DNA of 64,000 nt, from NCBI RefSeq assembly GCF_028476545.1, contig NW_026731610.1:732501-796500 (forward strand), written 5' to 3'. Below, one piece after another: positions 22,995-34,279 of the stretch (positions within the stretch are counted from its first letter, which is position 1; every line of letters starts with the position of its first letter). The DNA comes from Physella acuta. Its lineage: Eukaryota; Mollusca; Gastropoda; Physidae. The notes under the pieces were generated by a model, which saw only the letters and a list, made by a program, of their open reading frames with translations, ran no database searches and had not been told where the DNA came from. The position numbers and the translations under genes are program-made.

Positions 22995-23219
22995 GAACCC
23001 AACACTAGGTTAATCGCTCATGAGTGCCTTTACGATGGCCAGGCATTCTACTGCCATACAAAGATCACTCCAAACATCAACATAAAAAGAACAGTCTGTT
23101 ACAAAGTGTTTAAAAAGTATAAGCGTGGCGACTATACAGACAAAACAAACCATGAAAAAGACAACGAATGAGAAGAAGTGGGTGTCCCAATAACAACCGG
23201 TTTAGAGAAACTGTAAAAG
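22995..23219 (+). pseudogene. Unrecognised coding remnant (paralogue of 47758-48033), C-terminal part
   Basis: One frame reads HECLYDGQAFYCHTKITPNI, then KRTVCYKVF and KKYKRGDYTDKTNHEKD, one internal stop, and VPITTGLEKL followed by TAA. The copy at 47.8-48.0 kb on the other strand shares the frame, the basic tail and the same stop position, with mostly conservative replacements. YDGQAFYC resembles the DxGxYxC end of an immunoglobulin fold, so an Ig-type ectodomain remnant is possible, but I cannot name the family. Confidence 0.45.
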
Positions 23220-23892
23220 ATATAAACATTAGGGAAAAGTTTTGGATAGAAACGAAAAAAAAAATCTTATACATTGCTTTGAGAAAATCAAGGAACAAAA
23301 ATTAATTCATTAAAAAGAACATTGGAGCTCAAACAAACTTTTTCTTTTTGATATCTCACTTTTGAACTTAGACCTACATATTTTAATAGTTAAGAAGCTT
23401 TAGTGAATAACTTGCAGTGTGAATAAATTGGTGAATATGGATTTTCATAACGTGTGCATTGATTTTCATACTATCAAAAAAGATGGTGCATACGTAATAC
23501 TACGTTTATTTAATATTAACGCAATTATCATTACAAAAGATCGTCGAGTTTCGTTGTTTAATTGGCACGTAGATTTGATGCTCGATAGTTATAAATATAA
23601 GATGCGCAATAAACCATAGTTTATTAAATAATAACAAAAATGTATTGCGTTTTTGAAAAAAAACATATTTGCATTATTAATTATTAATATGTATTAATTG
23701 CTTCCCAACAAGATGAGCAGCTAACTGACGCTAAAATTTAGATGTCAGAGGCAAAAATAAAAATAAACTATAAATCGGAAGTGAACTCAACTATACTTTC
23801 TCGTATATTGTTATATAACAGCTAGCAGCTTACACGGGTTTCGGAGAATAAATAAATTGTTCGATTAAATGTCGGTAAAAATAAGTAAAGTT

Positions 23893-24123
23893 CCCTGTCT
23901 AAACCTGACCGTCTATGGGACAAGTGAAGTAGAGTTCACCTGTTTCTGTGACTTCAGCATATCAAGGGATATTGTGGTCAGCACCATGCCCAGCAGCCTT
24001 TACTTTTCCATAAACTGAGTTCGGTACCCAATAGAGCTGGGTGGACTCGGAGATGGCAGATTGACTTGAACCCGGATTCAAATTCGAGACTTAAGGGTCT
24101 ACAACTAGGCAACTCAGTCCCCT
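23893..24123 (-). mobile_element. tRNA-derived SINE S1, minus-strand copy
   Basis: Reverse complement of the S1 body (aaacctgaccgtctatggga at the start) with a degraded tRNA-like head near 24060-24120. Confidence 0.8.
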
Positions 24124-26153
24124 AAATGTCTATATCACAATAAAAAATCACAATTACAAAAACAATTACAGTTACAAACATGACCATGACCACGATCGTA
24201 AATGTAAATGTAAACGCTTAAATAAACAAACTCGCTAATTTTAAATACAATAGTCTCGACAAAACATTGCTAAATAGATAATATAACATATATGCATTGT
24301 TGAAAATTGAATCGAATTAAATATAATATGTGTGAGTTGTTTCACATTTAAACCTATTTAATAATCGGGGGAAGCAACCAAAATCCTTAGTTTTTGTTGA
24401 AGATCTCTAATGATAATACCAAGTAAAGGAAAATGATTGTTTCGTTTAATACATTTTTCTACAAGTATTAATAAATAGCGGCGTAAGATACGCCGCGGGT
24501 CGGCTCGTCCTACCTACGATTGCTCATAAGTAGGCGTCGTCTAGCTGGGAAATCGAAAATAATTCCAAGCTACACTTCCTAGGATCAAATCTACCATCAA
24601 CGACAAAGACTACATTTATCTACGATACATCAACAGCCCGCTACTAGCTCAACAACTCTAGTTCCATAGACACCACCACTTCACACAAATCATATCGCTT
24701 ATCTCCGATGTTTCAATGTACAATTCAAGATGTGCTGACTTTTCTACGTCGTATGATTTGTATGTAGTTTGTGATTTTTAAAGAAGTTCCGATCCGTAGT
24801 TGGTTAAAAATTGACGTCCTTTGTCGACAATCTTCAGACAGAAACGTTCAGGTGTGAGGTTTTGTGCCAAACATTTGTCTTATTAGGACGTGGCATATAA
24901 AATGTTAGGTCCATGGGATGAAATAGGTCTTAAATGTTAAGATCACATTACCACGAGAAATGTCTTTATAAAATATACCTGAAGCTATACGAAAGTGCGG
25001 CATGTATCAATGGACAGAAACGATTTGACAAAAAAATGTCAACGAAATTAAAAAAAAAAAAACGCACGATAAATGAAAAGCAAATTCGTTAAAATTATAA
25101 AAAGTGTTCTATAAGTTAATGAAACATCAACTAGTTCACCAAAGACACATATTTTAAAAACAAAACGAGAGGTCTATTCTTCGGTAGTCATGTTTCTTTA
25201 TTTCGCAGACATTGCGGTGAGAAACTAAAGCAACGAAAATTAATCATTTAAAATAATATTGGTATTCGAAATTTTTTGTTGTTGTTGTTTTTATCATTCA
25301 AATTAAATATTTTAATTATTTAAGCAGCTTTAGTAAAAAAAATCGTAATGTGAATACATTGGTGAATATCGATTTTCATCACGGGTGCATGAATCGCCTT
25401 ACTATCAAAAGAAATTGGTGCATATGTATAACTACATGTATGCAAAAAATTAGATCGTAATTTTAAAAGCAACGCACGCACCAAAATATTTATGAGTTTC
25501 ATTCTCTAATTGGCATGTGGATATGGTGCATATTTTGTAAATACACAAACCCGGTTCTTATTAACATAATACGCAAAATAAAAGACGGTTTAATAAACAA
25601 TAACAATAAATATAAAGCATCTTTTTAAAAAAATAGATTCAATCTAAATTTGTCATGTATTTGTATTAGTTGCTTCCCATTTATAAATTCATTTTTAACA
25701 GGGGAATTAACAAACATCTTATGTTATTGCTAAAGAAATAAAATAACACTACTATGAAAACAAAAATGGTTGTTTGATTTACAATAGTTAACACATGTAT
25801 TATTATGCTGATTATTGCTGATAGGGCGTACTTTTTTCCATGTTTGAATATTCTTTGATTTTTAAACAATTATTTTATTCTAAATGGTGATTGAAAACAT
25901 TAGCTCAAAGACTTTATGAATCGCTTAAGCTTTTAAACCTCCTTACTACATTGATTTCAATCACTAGGATTACAAAAATTTTGGATCCCTTGAAATCAAG
26001 GGACAATTTCAAAATATAAATCATCAGCTCTTGTGTTTAGGTGACAAGTAGCTGCGCTTAAAGTTTGCTAATAATAAAATAATTTAATATGATTGTTTGT
26101 CTCCTTTAAAACGTTTTCCATACATTAGCCGTCGCTACACGTGAATTACAGGC

Positions 26154-26155
<2 letters not shown>
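24124..26155 (-). other. Repeat units in inverted orientation
   Basis: No intact gene. Contains the unit family that fills 36-51 kb, here in the opposite sense: the palindrome mark (tcccttgaaatcaaggga) at about 25987, ttgcttccc tracts at 23700 and 25670, and a segment at 24690-25010 that matches the reverse complement of 44800-45060. A 15-base hairpin ggcgtaagatacgcc lies at 24481-24495. Confidence 0.6.

Positions 26156-26221
<66 letters not shown>
26156..26221. repeat. (TA)n microsatellite
   Basis: About 65 bases of TA. Confidence 0.95.
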
Positions 26222-26224
<3 letters not shown>

Positions 26225-26689
26225 TTTTATACTTCTTTGAGACAAATATTTTATTAAATTATGTAATGGTCAAAACGCAATGTGCTTTACTACATGTTGA
26301 ACGATATTGTTGAAAAATAAATAAATAAATAGCTAACAATCGGACACAATTGAAACAACATAGGCTACCAATCTTGTAAGATAAATTAAAACCAAATTAC
26401 ATACATTATTTATCAACACAACACCATATTAATTGCACACGCTGATGTCACAATAATAAACACTTTTCTGGTTGGATAACTTAAAATGTTTTTCTACATT
26501 CGAATATGTCTTTATTTTTATTTCCCTTCTTTAAATAAAATTTAGCTTATACAATTTAAAACATTCAACATATATTAGGATTGCTCAACGAACAACGATG
26601 TTTACCTCTTATGTAAAGCTATTCTAGTACACTTCTCGGTTCTCCATTTAATGTAGAACCCACTATGTGGGTGGTAATGCAAGTAACCT

Positions 26690-27290
26690 TTTACCTTCTC
26701 GTATATATAGTATAGAAAAAGTATTGTAATTGTGCACACAATTTTAATGTCAAGTTGACAGTTTGCTCAGTTTTACACCTCCCTACTTTAACGTATACGT
26801 AATATAAAGGATGTATTACAATCTTGCAAAAAAATCTAAATCTAGACACATACTGACTTTTTACAACTATCCGGAGCCCGAAAAACGTAGTTTTGCAATC
26901 CTGTTCGTTTAGTTAGCTTTACGAATGTTCATATATCAATATTCTTGTATCAAATGTGTAGTTTTCTATAAACTTTGGAACGATTTCCGGTAATCGAAAC
27001 GTGTACATACTTCACTACCCGATTCTCAAACACCTATTTCTTGCGAACCGTTTAAGTTTGGTTGACGAAATTTCAGAATATAATTAAGATTTCTTAAAAA
27101 AACCTTCAGAATTTGATACTTGATATCATAATTGATAATTTAATATCATACTTGCTATAAGCATAGAAACAAGGGTTTTGTCACTAACGTCTATGTTTTT
27201 AGCCCGATTGCATTTGAAAGCTATTTGAACCCTTATTGTTACTTAATAATGTACGAGACAGTTTAAAGGAGATCACTCCCGTTTTATTTT
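26690..27290 (+). repeat. R1 interspersed repeat, copy E (old)
   Basis: Recognisable ends (ttctcgtatata and gagatcactcccg) with a strongly diverged interior that lacks the TCTG microsatellite; probably the oldest copy in the window. Confidence 0.7.
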
Positions 27291-27506
27291 GATTTGCCCC
27301 AGAAACTGCTAGACCAGCATGGCCGACACGGCCAAGTTTAGCTTTAATTAAAACATGTCAAGCTATAATGGTCAATTTAATATAGACATTATTAGTAACA
27401 GAACAGTTAAAGCAACCTTTGTACGCGGTAATGATTGACAACAGTGTGAAACACGGCATTTAAAACTCAGTAAATGAAAGCGATCAATGAACAAGACATT
27501 GAGATA

Positions 27507-28071
27507 CACTGTAAAAAATTTCACCGTGAAATCACGGTAAATTACTGGCAGCTCAGTTGCCAGTAACTTACCATAAAAATACGGTACCTTACCGTGATTT
27601 AAAAAAAACGGTAACGCGTTTTTTTACCGTTTTCAATCAGTATTTTACCGTGAAATCAGGATATGGTACACATTTTTACCGTTTAATTTACAACAATTTA
27701 CCGTTTTTATACTGTTATTTACCTTGAGATCACAATATGGTAACAAATTTTACCGTTTTATTTACAGTAGCTTACCTTAAATTTAAGGGTATTTAGCAGA
27801 CATTAAGAAAGGTTACCGTGAAACAGAATAAGTTCAGTTTATTTATGGTATCTTACCTACATTTTACAATAATAGACTGTAACGAAAATTTGTTACCGTC
27901 TTATAATATACAACATATGACATTCAAACGAGTTTTTTAAATACCGTTAACCCAAAACGGTACAAGTTTTTACAATTTTAGCCTATTTTCAGCAAGACTC
28001 TGTTAAATTACTATTATTTGTAAAGACACTTTCTAGCATGAAAATGTACAGATTTATAAAAATAAGTCTCA
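27507..28071 (+). mobile_element. CACTA (EnSpm)-like element, left end fragment
   Basis: Starts CACTGTAAAAAATTTCACCG after a possible 3-base target (ata), continues with actggcagctcagttgccag, and carries about a dozen copies of ttaccgt/acggtaa in 450 bases. Dense subterminal motifs are typical of CACTA transposase-binding regions. No right end (..CAGTG) was found, because the segment is cut by the Kolobok-like element. Confidence 0.6.
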
Positions 28072-28075
28072 TTAA

Positions 28076-30039
28076 GGGCATGGGCGGGTGATGAGTACCA
28101 ACTTCCTTATTTCCGAGTCTAAAGATGTAATACTTGGCTAATAGTTATAACTCAAAGAGATAAGCATAAAAATATTTTTTTTAATTTTTTAAATCCTCCG
28201 TTGCCATGGTGACGGCGGCCATATTGGATTTTATTGACGATTTTTAAATGGAAATAACTCAAAAATGGTTTGTACAAATTTCATAAAAACTTAATATAGT
28301 CTGAAGACACATGTGTTTAACACTTCTGATAGATTACATTTTCAAAAAAGACGATAGTTTTTTTTTTACTTTTTTTTCCTATACATCACTGTAAAAATTT
28401 CATTATTTCGTCCAATTTTTTCACTATTTCAACAATAAAAAAAAAATTTTTTTTAAATTTCCAAAAGTGTTCTATCAGTTTTATTTGAACATATATACAG
28501 AGTAACTGGAGCAAATTTAGTTCAGTTCTGATAATTATTAACAAAGTTATTTCACTAATTGTACACAAAAGTATCAAACTGAGAAAAACGCAAAAAACCA
28601 ACAAAAGTTGCAAAAAAAGAAAATTTACAGCTGTATGTCACTAAAATTGACCACATTTATTGCCTGAAGTATGGTGCTGCTGAATATATTTCTTCTGAGC
28701 TTGTTCAGCTGTTAGTTTCCTTTTTTTCTGGCTTTCTTTGTTGTACCTAGAGCTGTAGTAAAGCTGTTGCGAAGGCGTCTTTTTAGGCGTCCTTCACTGA
28801 GTCTTCGACTATGGTTTCCTTCTTTTGACAGCAATTCTATAGCATGCATGGGCCCAATACTGAATTATGCTATCGCAGAAACAGCAGTATATTTTGCATG
28901 GTCTCATATCTAAAGCCAATTATGATAAGACGATGTCTTTGTTTATTATGAATGGCCTTGTTCTGGATTCTTTTGCAGTTGTATACATACGGTTTACAAC
29001 ATTTTTATTACTGCCACACCATGCTTGAAGCAAACCCTTTACACTTTTTTCATCATTAGTAGCCACTACATCACAGTTACACTCTGGGCAAGGAAATGTA
29101 TTGATAACATCAAGAAGCAAATCACAGTCGACAATAATTCTGCATGGCTGTTGTTTACAATTAGCACTACCATACTAGATGTAACAGTGCTTTCTTCTGT
29201 CTGTAAAAACTGTCTTACATTGCCGCAGTTTCTTAGTAAATGTGCATATTACATCTGCACCAGTGCTTGTCTGAATAGTGCTAGATTGAGTAGAGGTAGA
29301 TGCAATCAGTTGCATTCGGATGTGCCTTTGCTTTAGTAAATTCGTTAGATGTGTGTATCTATTTTTAGCGAGTGTTTTGTTCTACCCATTATCGAAAGAG
29401 AAACAAATTAAATCGTCTGACTGCTTATGATAATTCACACAAACTAATCTAAACTGTTAAAAGTATATTTAATTTAAATAATTATATGTTAAAATAATGT
29501 AAGTATTTCACAGAAGCTTAGAGAAACAAAACTAGATCAAACTTAGCAACGCGCTGAAACTAAGGGATTGTTTACTTACGAAGCGAAACGACCAATCGCT
29601 AACTAGCTTCCGCCGTTGAATGCCAATGAAAAAATTGAGGTCAAAAATTTGCATACCGGAAAAACCCGACTGAGTAAAATAAACAACTTTATGACGTAGA
29701 AAAATAATCACATTAAAATAGGTATTTTGATTGGTCCTTTAATTTTAGAACAAATAAAGAAAGGAGGTCACGGCCTTTCCATTGATATGAAACACATTAG
29801 GCTTCCGCAAAATCTAATAGTACTTTTCTAGGTCGAAAAATGGCTATTTTTACCGAAAAAGTGAACAAATTACCCTGAACACACTACTTTGAACCCGGTT
29901 TTTCATAAATAAATAATGTTTTCAGGGTCATAACAATGTCATTTTTAGATTCAACGATGGTTATTCTGTATAGATCAAGTAAAAGTGGGAAATCGATGAT
30001 TTAGTGGATTTATGACGAAAAGTACACCCGCCCATGCCC
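28076..30039. mobile_element. Kolobok-like DNA transposon with TTAA target duplication
   Basis: A perfect 15-base terminal inverted repeat GGGCATGGGCGGGTG at 28076 has its complement ending at 30039, each directly bordered by TTAA (28072-28075 and 30040-30043). TTAA targets occur in piggyBac and Kolobok; the GGG start and the interior remnant favour Kolobok. Length is 1.96 kb. The interior holds only decayed coding sequence, so the element is not autonomous. Confidence 0.8.
28920..29336 (-). pseudogene. Transposase remnant inside the Kolobok-like element
   Basis: The minus-strand frame from about 29336 reads through one stop into CRIIVDCDLLLDVINTFPCP then ECNCDVVATNDEKSVKGLL and CGSNKNVVNRMYTTAKESR. 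The PCPEC motif followed by a GLL..W/C segment and VNRMY resembles the Mutator-like/Kolobok transposase domain common in molluscs (CPxCG.. GLA.. VNRR). Only about 120 residues survive, with at least one internal stop and an early end. Confidence 0.45.
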
Positions 30040-30299
30040 TTAAATGAATTTATTTTTAAATTATGCTATTACATATCACTCGACCAGTGCTGATACCCCA
30101 GCACTCACACGCATTGCCGTGTACGCAAGTTCGGCTTCACAGGGTAACACAAGACTTTCAACTGGTCGTGGCCCGTCAACCGGCGCATGCGCAGCCAATG
30201 TTTCCATCCGTTGAACTCTGCACTCTCAGGTCTCAGCCTGTCCTCACACGTGACGGGGTCCAAGTCTACACTCATCCTTGTCTTCTTCTGCGTCATCAG

Positions 30300-30372
30300 C
30301 AACCCCGGCGACAAGCTGGTGGGCTACTATGTCACGGACGCCATACAGGACCACATAACCAGGCATATCTAA
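30300..30372 (+). CDS. Possible terminal exon, unknown product
   Basis: After a strong acceptor-like tract (ccttgtcttcttctgcgtcatcag ending at 30299) a short frame reads NPGDKLVGYYVTDAIQDHIT then RHI and TAA. Third positions are mostly C/G, unlike the surrounding AT-rich DNA, which suggests real or recent coding sequence. I do not recognise the protein. No partner exon was found on the left, where the Kolobok-like element sits. A competing 248-codon frame from 30063 spans the same bases but has weaker third-position bias. Confidence 0.3.
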
Positions 30373-30745
30373 CTGGCCCACTAAACCACTCACAGCCAAC
30401 CGGTCCACACAGCCAGTCAACTTGCTCACAGTATCATACGTACCCAACTGGCACTCAATGTATGAACCCTCTTCATTCGCATCTAGCTGGACCACATTAC
30501 CTTTCACGGTCAACAGGCCCACAAAACCTATTACAGCCAACAGACCCACAAAAACTATCACAGCCAACAGGCCCACAAAACCTATTACAGCCAACAGACC
30601 CACAAAAACTATCACAGCCAACAGGCCCACAAAACCTATCACAGCCAACAGGCCCACAAAACCTATTACAGCCAACAGGCCCACAAAACCTATCACAGCC
30701 AACAGGCCCACAAAACCTATTACAGCCCACAGGACCATCTCAGCC
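30373..30745. repeat. 27-bp minisatellite, open in several frames
   Basis: Eight to nine tandem copies of caacaggcccacaaaaccta-ttacagc at 30511-30745, with looser ancestors back to 30373. Because 27 is a multiple of 3, each frame encodes a constant 9-residue repeat: LLQPTGPQN and KPITANRPT on plus, LLAVIGFVG and GPVGCNRFC on minus. The long frames here follow from the repeat; whether any is translated cannot be judged. Confidence 0.85.
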
Positions 30746-31287
30746 AGCTCGAGTACAATCTGAGCAGGATCGCCAAAGACTATCAGATGTGCTACAACGG
30801 TTCTCATAACTGATCATCTATTTTAACAACATTATGAACATAAGGGATGCAAACCGCATCTTGGACAGGAGAAATACACGCGCCTTGCATAATACTGATG
30901 CTATACAGGTAGCACCAGCTGCTTGATAGATTGTACTTTCCTCCCTTGGACACACTGATATTTTATTCAGACTAAAATACTTTTATTCATGAGAATTGAC
31001 AATTAATGCCATCACTTTTTAAAATATAAATTTTTGTTACAATTTGTTTATGTTGTATTATCATATTTGAGTAATAAAAAAGCTTTAAAATATGAATTTT
31101 GTTTCTACTTTCATTTTTCCCCCTTTTTTTTATTTTCTGATTATTAATTTTAATCAAAAATTAAAGGGTATATTCCAATGAGTAATTTAATACAATGCCT
31201 AGCAACACTCCTAAGTTAAACATTTTTATAACAATATATTTAAAGTATTATAATCATTTGAAAAAATGTTTCCTCCATCAACAAGCT

Positions 31288-31616
31288 TGAACATATATGT
31301 GAACCTAGAACATAAAATGAACGGAATGAAAGTTAAAATCGGATCATATGCAACTTTTACTGTTAAGGTCTGAGCTTTTGATTTATTTTTCTTGGCTATA
31401 TCGAAACAAAACAAAAACCATGAAGATCGTAAAGTGAGTAAAAAATATTTATTATGAACATATATGTGAACCTTGAACAGATATGAACCGAATGAAAAGT
31501 TTTGAAGTTGGATCATATGCAACTTTTACTTTTCAGGCTGTAGCATTTAATTTATTTTTCTTGGATATATATAAAAAAAACACGAAGATTGTGAAGTGAG
31601 TAAAAAATATTTATTA
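31288..31616. repeat. Tandem duplication of ~165 bp
   Basis: 31288-31453 and 31454-31616 share tgaacatatatgtgaacc, ggatcatatgcaacttttac and gtgagtaaaaaatatttatt. A third partial start follows at 31617. Non-coding. The flanking stretches 30810-31287 and 31617-31835 show no gene. Confidence 0.85.
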
Positions 31617-31835
31617 TGAACACATGCAGTTACAAAATTTATGAACTTCATCAGATGAGAATGATACTATGCAGTGTATGAGCAAATGCCAAATAAATAA
31701 AATTCTTAGGTTAATATACCAGAAGTCTTTAAACTGCTAAATAATTTAAACAAAAAAAAAAAAGAATGTTTGCAATGCAAAGTGAATTAGCATATGCTTA
31801 ATAAAAAAAAAATCAAAATGATGGCAGAGGCTAAG

Positions 31836-32165
31836 CCAGGGGCGTAGTGGGGGGGGGGGGGGGGGGGGCGGGGGAGTGCGGACCGCACCGGGTGACACCA
31901 TATAGGGGGGTGACACCAAGGCAAAAAATAGCAAAAGATAGAGAGAAAAACTCGAGGGGGGTGCAAATCTAAAGTTTGAGGGGGGGGGGGTGCAAATCGA
32001 AAACTTGAGGACGGGGGGTGCAAACATAAAGTTTGAGGGGGGGGGGGGTGCAAATCGAAAATTTGAAAGTTTGTCCCTGGGAAGGGTCTCTATGCCTCTG
32101 GGGGGGGGGGGGTGTGACACCATTAAGTGCCGCACCGGGTGACACCCGACCTCGCTACGCCACTG
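31836..32165 (+). repeat. GR element, long copy
   Basis: G runs of up to about 20, several gtgcaaatcgaaaatttga units, and outer text gaccgcaccgggtgacacc near both ends (31880-31897 and 32133-32145), suggesting an element of about 330 bases with related termini. Confidence 0.8.
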
Positions 32166-32479
32166 CTTACAAGTCATATTAAAAATCAAAATTGCAATTA
32201 GATAAGCATATGAAATGTTCGAAATTAAAATATCTAGACTAAATTTTATATTACCAGAGGCGTGGTTAGGGGAGGGCGCCAAACGGGATATGTAATGAAA
32301 TAAAGAGATCGTTACCGCATTATAGTCGAAATAAAGAATGTTCACTGCTACTTGGCATTACGGACTTATTTAATTGTTTTCTAGAGCAATTAGGTGACAC
32401 CAAAAAAATAGGCTAGTGAATGGTAAAAAGCGCACGACCTTTCCAAATAAAAGGTGCGCATTTTCACCAGCGCGAATAA

Positions 32480-32481
<2 letters not shown>

Positions 32482-32532
<51 letters not shown>
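32482..32532. repeat. (TA)n microsatellite
   Basis: About 50 bases of TA. Confidence 0.95.
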
Positions 32533-32536
<4 letters not shown>

Positions 32537-32749
32537 GAAGAGGAACGCAAAGTTGATAGTTCGTCTGTGGCATCAAAATAGATTGCTACGCCTTTGTGTA
32601 TAGTTTAATATAATAAATGTATTAATTATTAAGTATTATTTTTTTTTTATATAACGTTTACACATTTTTGCGCCCCCCCCCCCCACCCCTATGGATAGCG
32701 CCATAGGCGACCGCCTAGTTTGCCTTATAGGTTTACACGTTCGTCCTTT

Positions 32750-33008
32750 TTAGAATAGGTTAGAATAGTCTCGAACTTAGGGAAGAGTGCGTGTGTGAGT
32801 TGAGTTCAACCCCGGTGTGTGTAAGTATTGTTGTCCCAAGGTTGAATGCGGGTATAAAAGCGCGAGTGAACGATTGTGGGAGGTCAACGGGTTAGTTGGT
32901 AGCGGTTAGGTCGAGGGCTACTCTGGAATGTGAATATGTGAGACCGAATAAAAGCATTGAAAGTAAACACGAGTCGTTCTTGAGTTGAAACTAACCAGGA
33001 CGTAACAG
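32750..33008 (+). mobile_element. LTR-like fossil fragment
   Basis: A TATA box (gggtataaaagcgcgagtg), then about 100 bases later a polyadenylation-type aataaaagc, ending ggacgtaaca. This order of promoter, poly(A) signal and ..CA end is that of a solo LTR of Gypsy type. The left end is not defined, no internal retroviral genes are present, and it could also be a stray promoter-like repeat. Old and incomplete. Confidence 0.3.
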
Positions 33009-33125
33009 TCCTGTTCCTTGATTTCAATTTATTTTTAAATTAGTTTAGTAGAAAATTTTAATGTGTATCTTATCACAAAACATACAGTTATCCGAGTTAT
33101 GTAGAAACATGTGTTGACGAAACAA

Positions 33126-33478
33126 TTATTTGTTATCTTCATGTATGCAGCGTGTCTTGATGTCATGTTGGGATTTGTCTGATTGCCCCTCCAGCACATA
33201 ATCTGTAGCTGTTTTTCCAACCTTGAGAACAGATGACCACTTCTCATTGGGGAACTTAGTCACTGCCCATTCAGTCTCCTTGAACATGAATGGCTGCCAT
33301 ATGCCTTGTGTGCTGGGAGTGTCTGTGTGATTATTTTTAATCATTCTAACAATCTGAACACCTGACCTGGTTCTCAGGTGTTCAGTCCACTTACAAATTT
33401 CAGGGGCTAATTTAGATGACATTCCCAGGATGTGCTTGCCACCATTTAAATATTGACGGTGATCTGTTTCGTCTTGGT
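33126..33478 (-). CDS. Unrecognised ORF truncated by a hAT element
   Basis: A clean minus-strand frame of about 117 codons ending in TAA at 33126. It contains HRQYLNGGKHILGMSSKLAP, STQGIWQPFMFKETEWAV and SVLKVGKTATDYVLEGQSD. Composition is balanced and unlike the low-complexity frames nearby, so it may be a real exon or retrocopy fragment. On its 5' side the frame runs straight into a hAT terminus at 33479, so the upstream part is lost or elsewhere. I do not recognise the family. Confidence 0.4.
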
Positions 33479-34020
33479 CAGGGGTCGGCAACCTTTCGAG
33501 GCGGTAGAGCCATAAGTTATAATTTACAAAATTTCACAGTTTTTAAAGACCCACTATTTTTTTTTTCTTTCAATATTATGGTATGTGATTAGGATTAGGT
33601 AAATACATTTAAAATACATGGGTTTTAGAAATAAAATATTATTTATTTATATAAAAACATACGCATGTGTGGCGCAGAACTTAAGAAAGTATTTTAGCTA
33701 GCTCCGCTAGCATTTTAAAATCAAATTTTATAACTAGGCCTATAACACTATCCCACCCCATTTTTTTAAGGTAATAACTAAAAAAACTATGTCACTCAAG
33801 TCAAATGAATTTACACGAACACATAAGAAAATGCCTTATAAATAAAAAAAAAACCCACTAATTACTATTTAAAATATTAGAAAAAAGAATTAAAATGTGC
33901 ACTTCGGTAGTGGAAAGCATGGAACCACTGCCACGGGGCTGGGCATTGTGCCCAAGCAGACGCTAGCAGTCTGTATACGCTCTACTCCACCTATTTTTAT
34001 TGTTTTTATTTTGTTTAAAG
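33479..34020 (-). mobile_element. hAT-family element, diverged, minus orientation
   Basis: Begins CAGGGGTCGGCAACCTTTCG (the right terminus inverted) followed by agagccataag..aatttac..tttttaaag, as in other copies, and contains the family interior (ggaaagcatggaaccactgc). The far terminus is not recognisable. Confidence 0.65.
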
Positions 34021-34199
34021 TTGTTTTTTTTACAAACGATTACTCAACCTTCAGCTACCAATCAACAACAAATCAACTCTCGGCACGCTCAAATGATTTA
34101 CTTTGAACTCGTCATCCTAAACTCAAGAGATTTCAGACTACCAACCAGTGGCGGAAATAGAAAAAAAAAGGGCCACCCCGCAAAGAGATTATTTAGACA

Positions 34200-34202
<3 letters not shown>

Positions 34203-34276
<74 letters not shown>
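34203..34276. repeat. (TA)n microsatellite
   Basis: About 74 bases of TA. The interval 34277-34862 after it is AT-rich and non-coding; a fragment with ccgccagaccacgcattgcg (inverted) lies at 34815-34855. Confidence 0.95.

Positions 34277-34279
<3 letters not shown>

Noticed and set aside
23419-23619. 66-codon plus-strand frame
   Set aside because: Lies in the shared 3'-flank-like part of the repeat unit; the 47-kb counterpart does not keep it open.
31746-32345. 199-codon minus-strand Pro-rich frame, and similar ones at 54884-55153 and 56900-57430
   Set aside because: Pro and Gly tracts arise from G homopolymers in GR copies.
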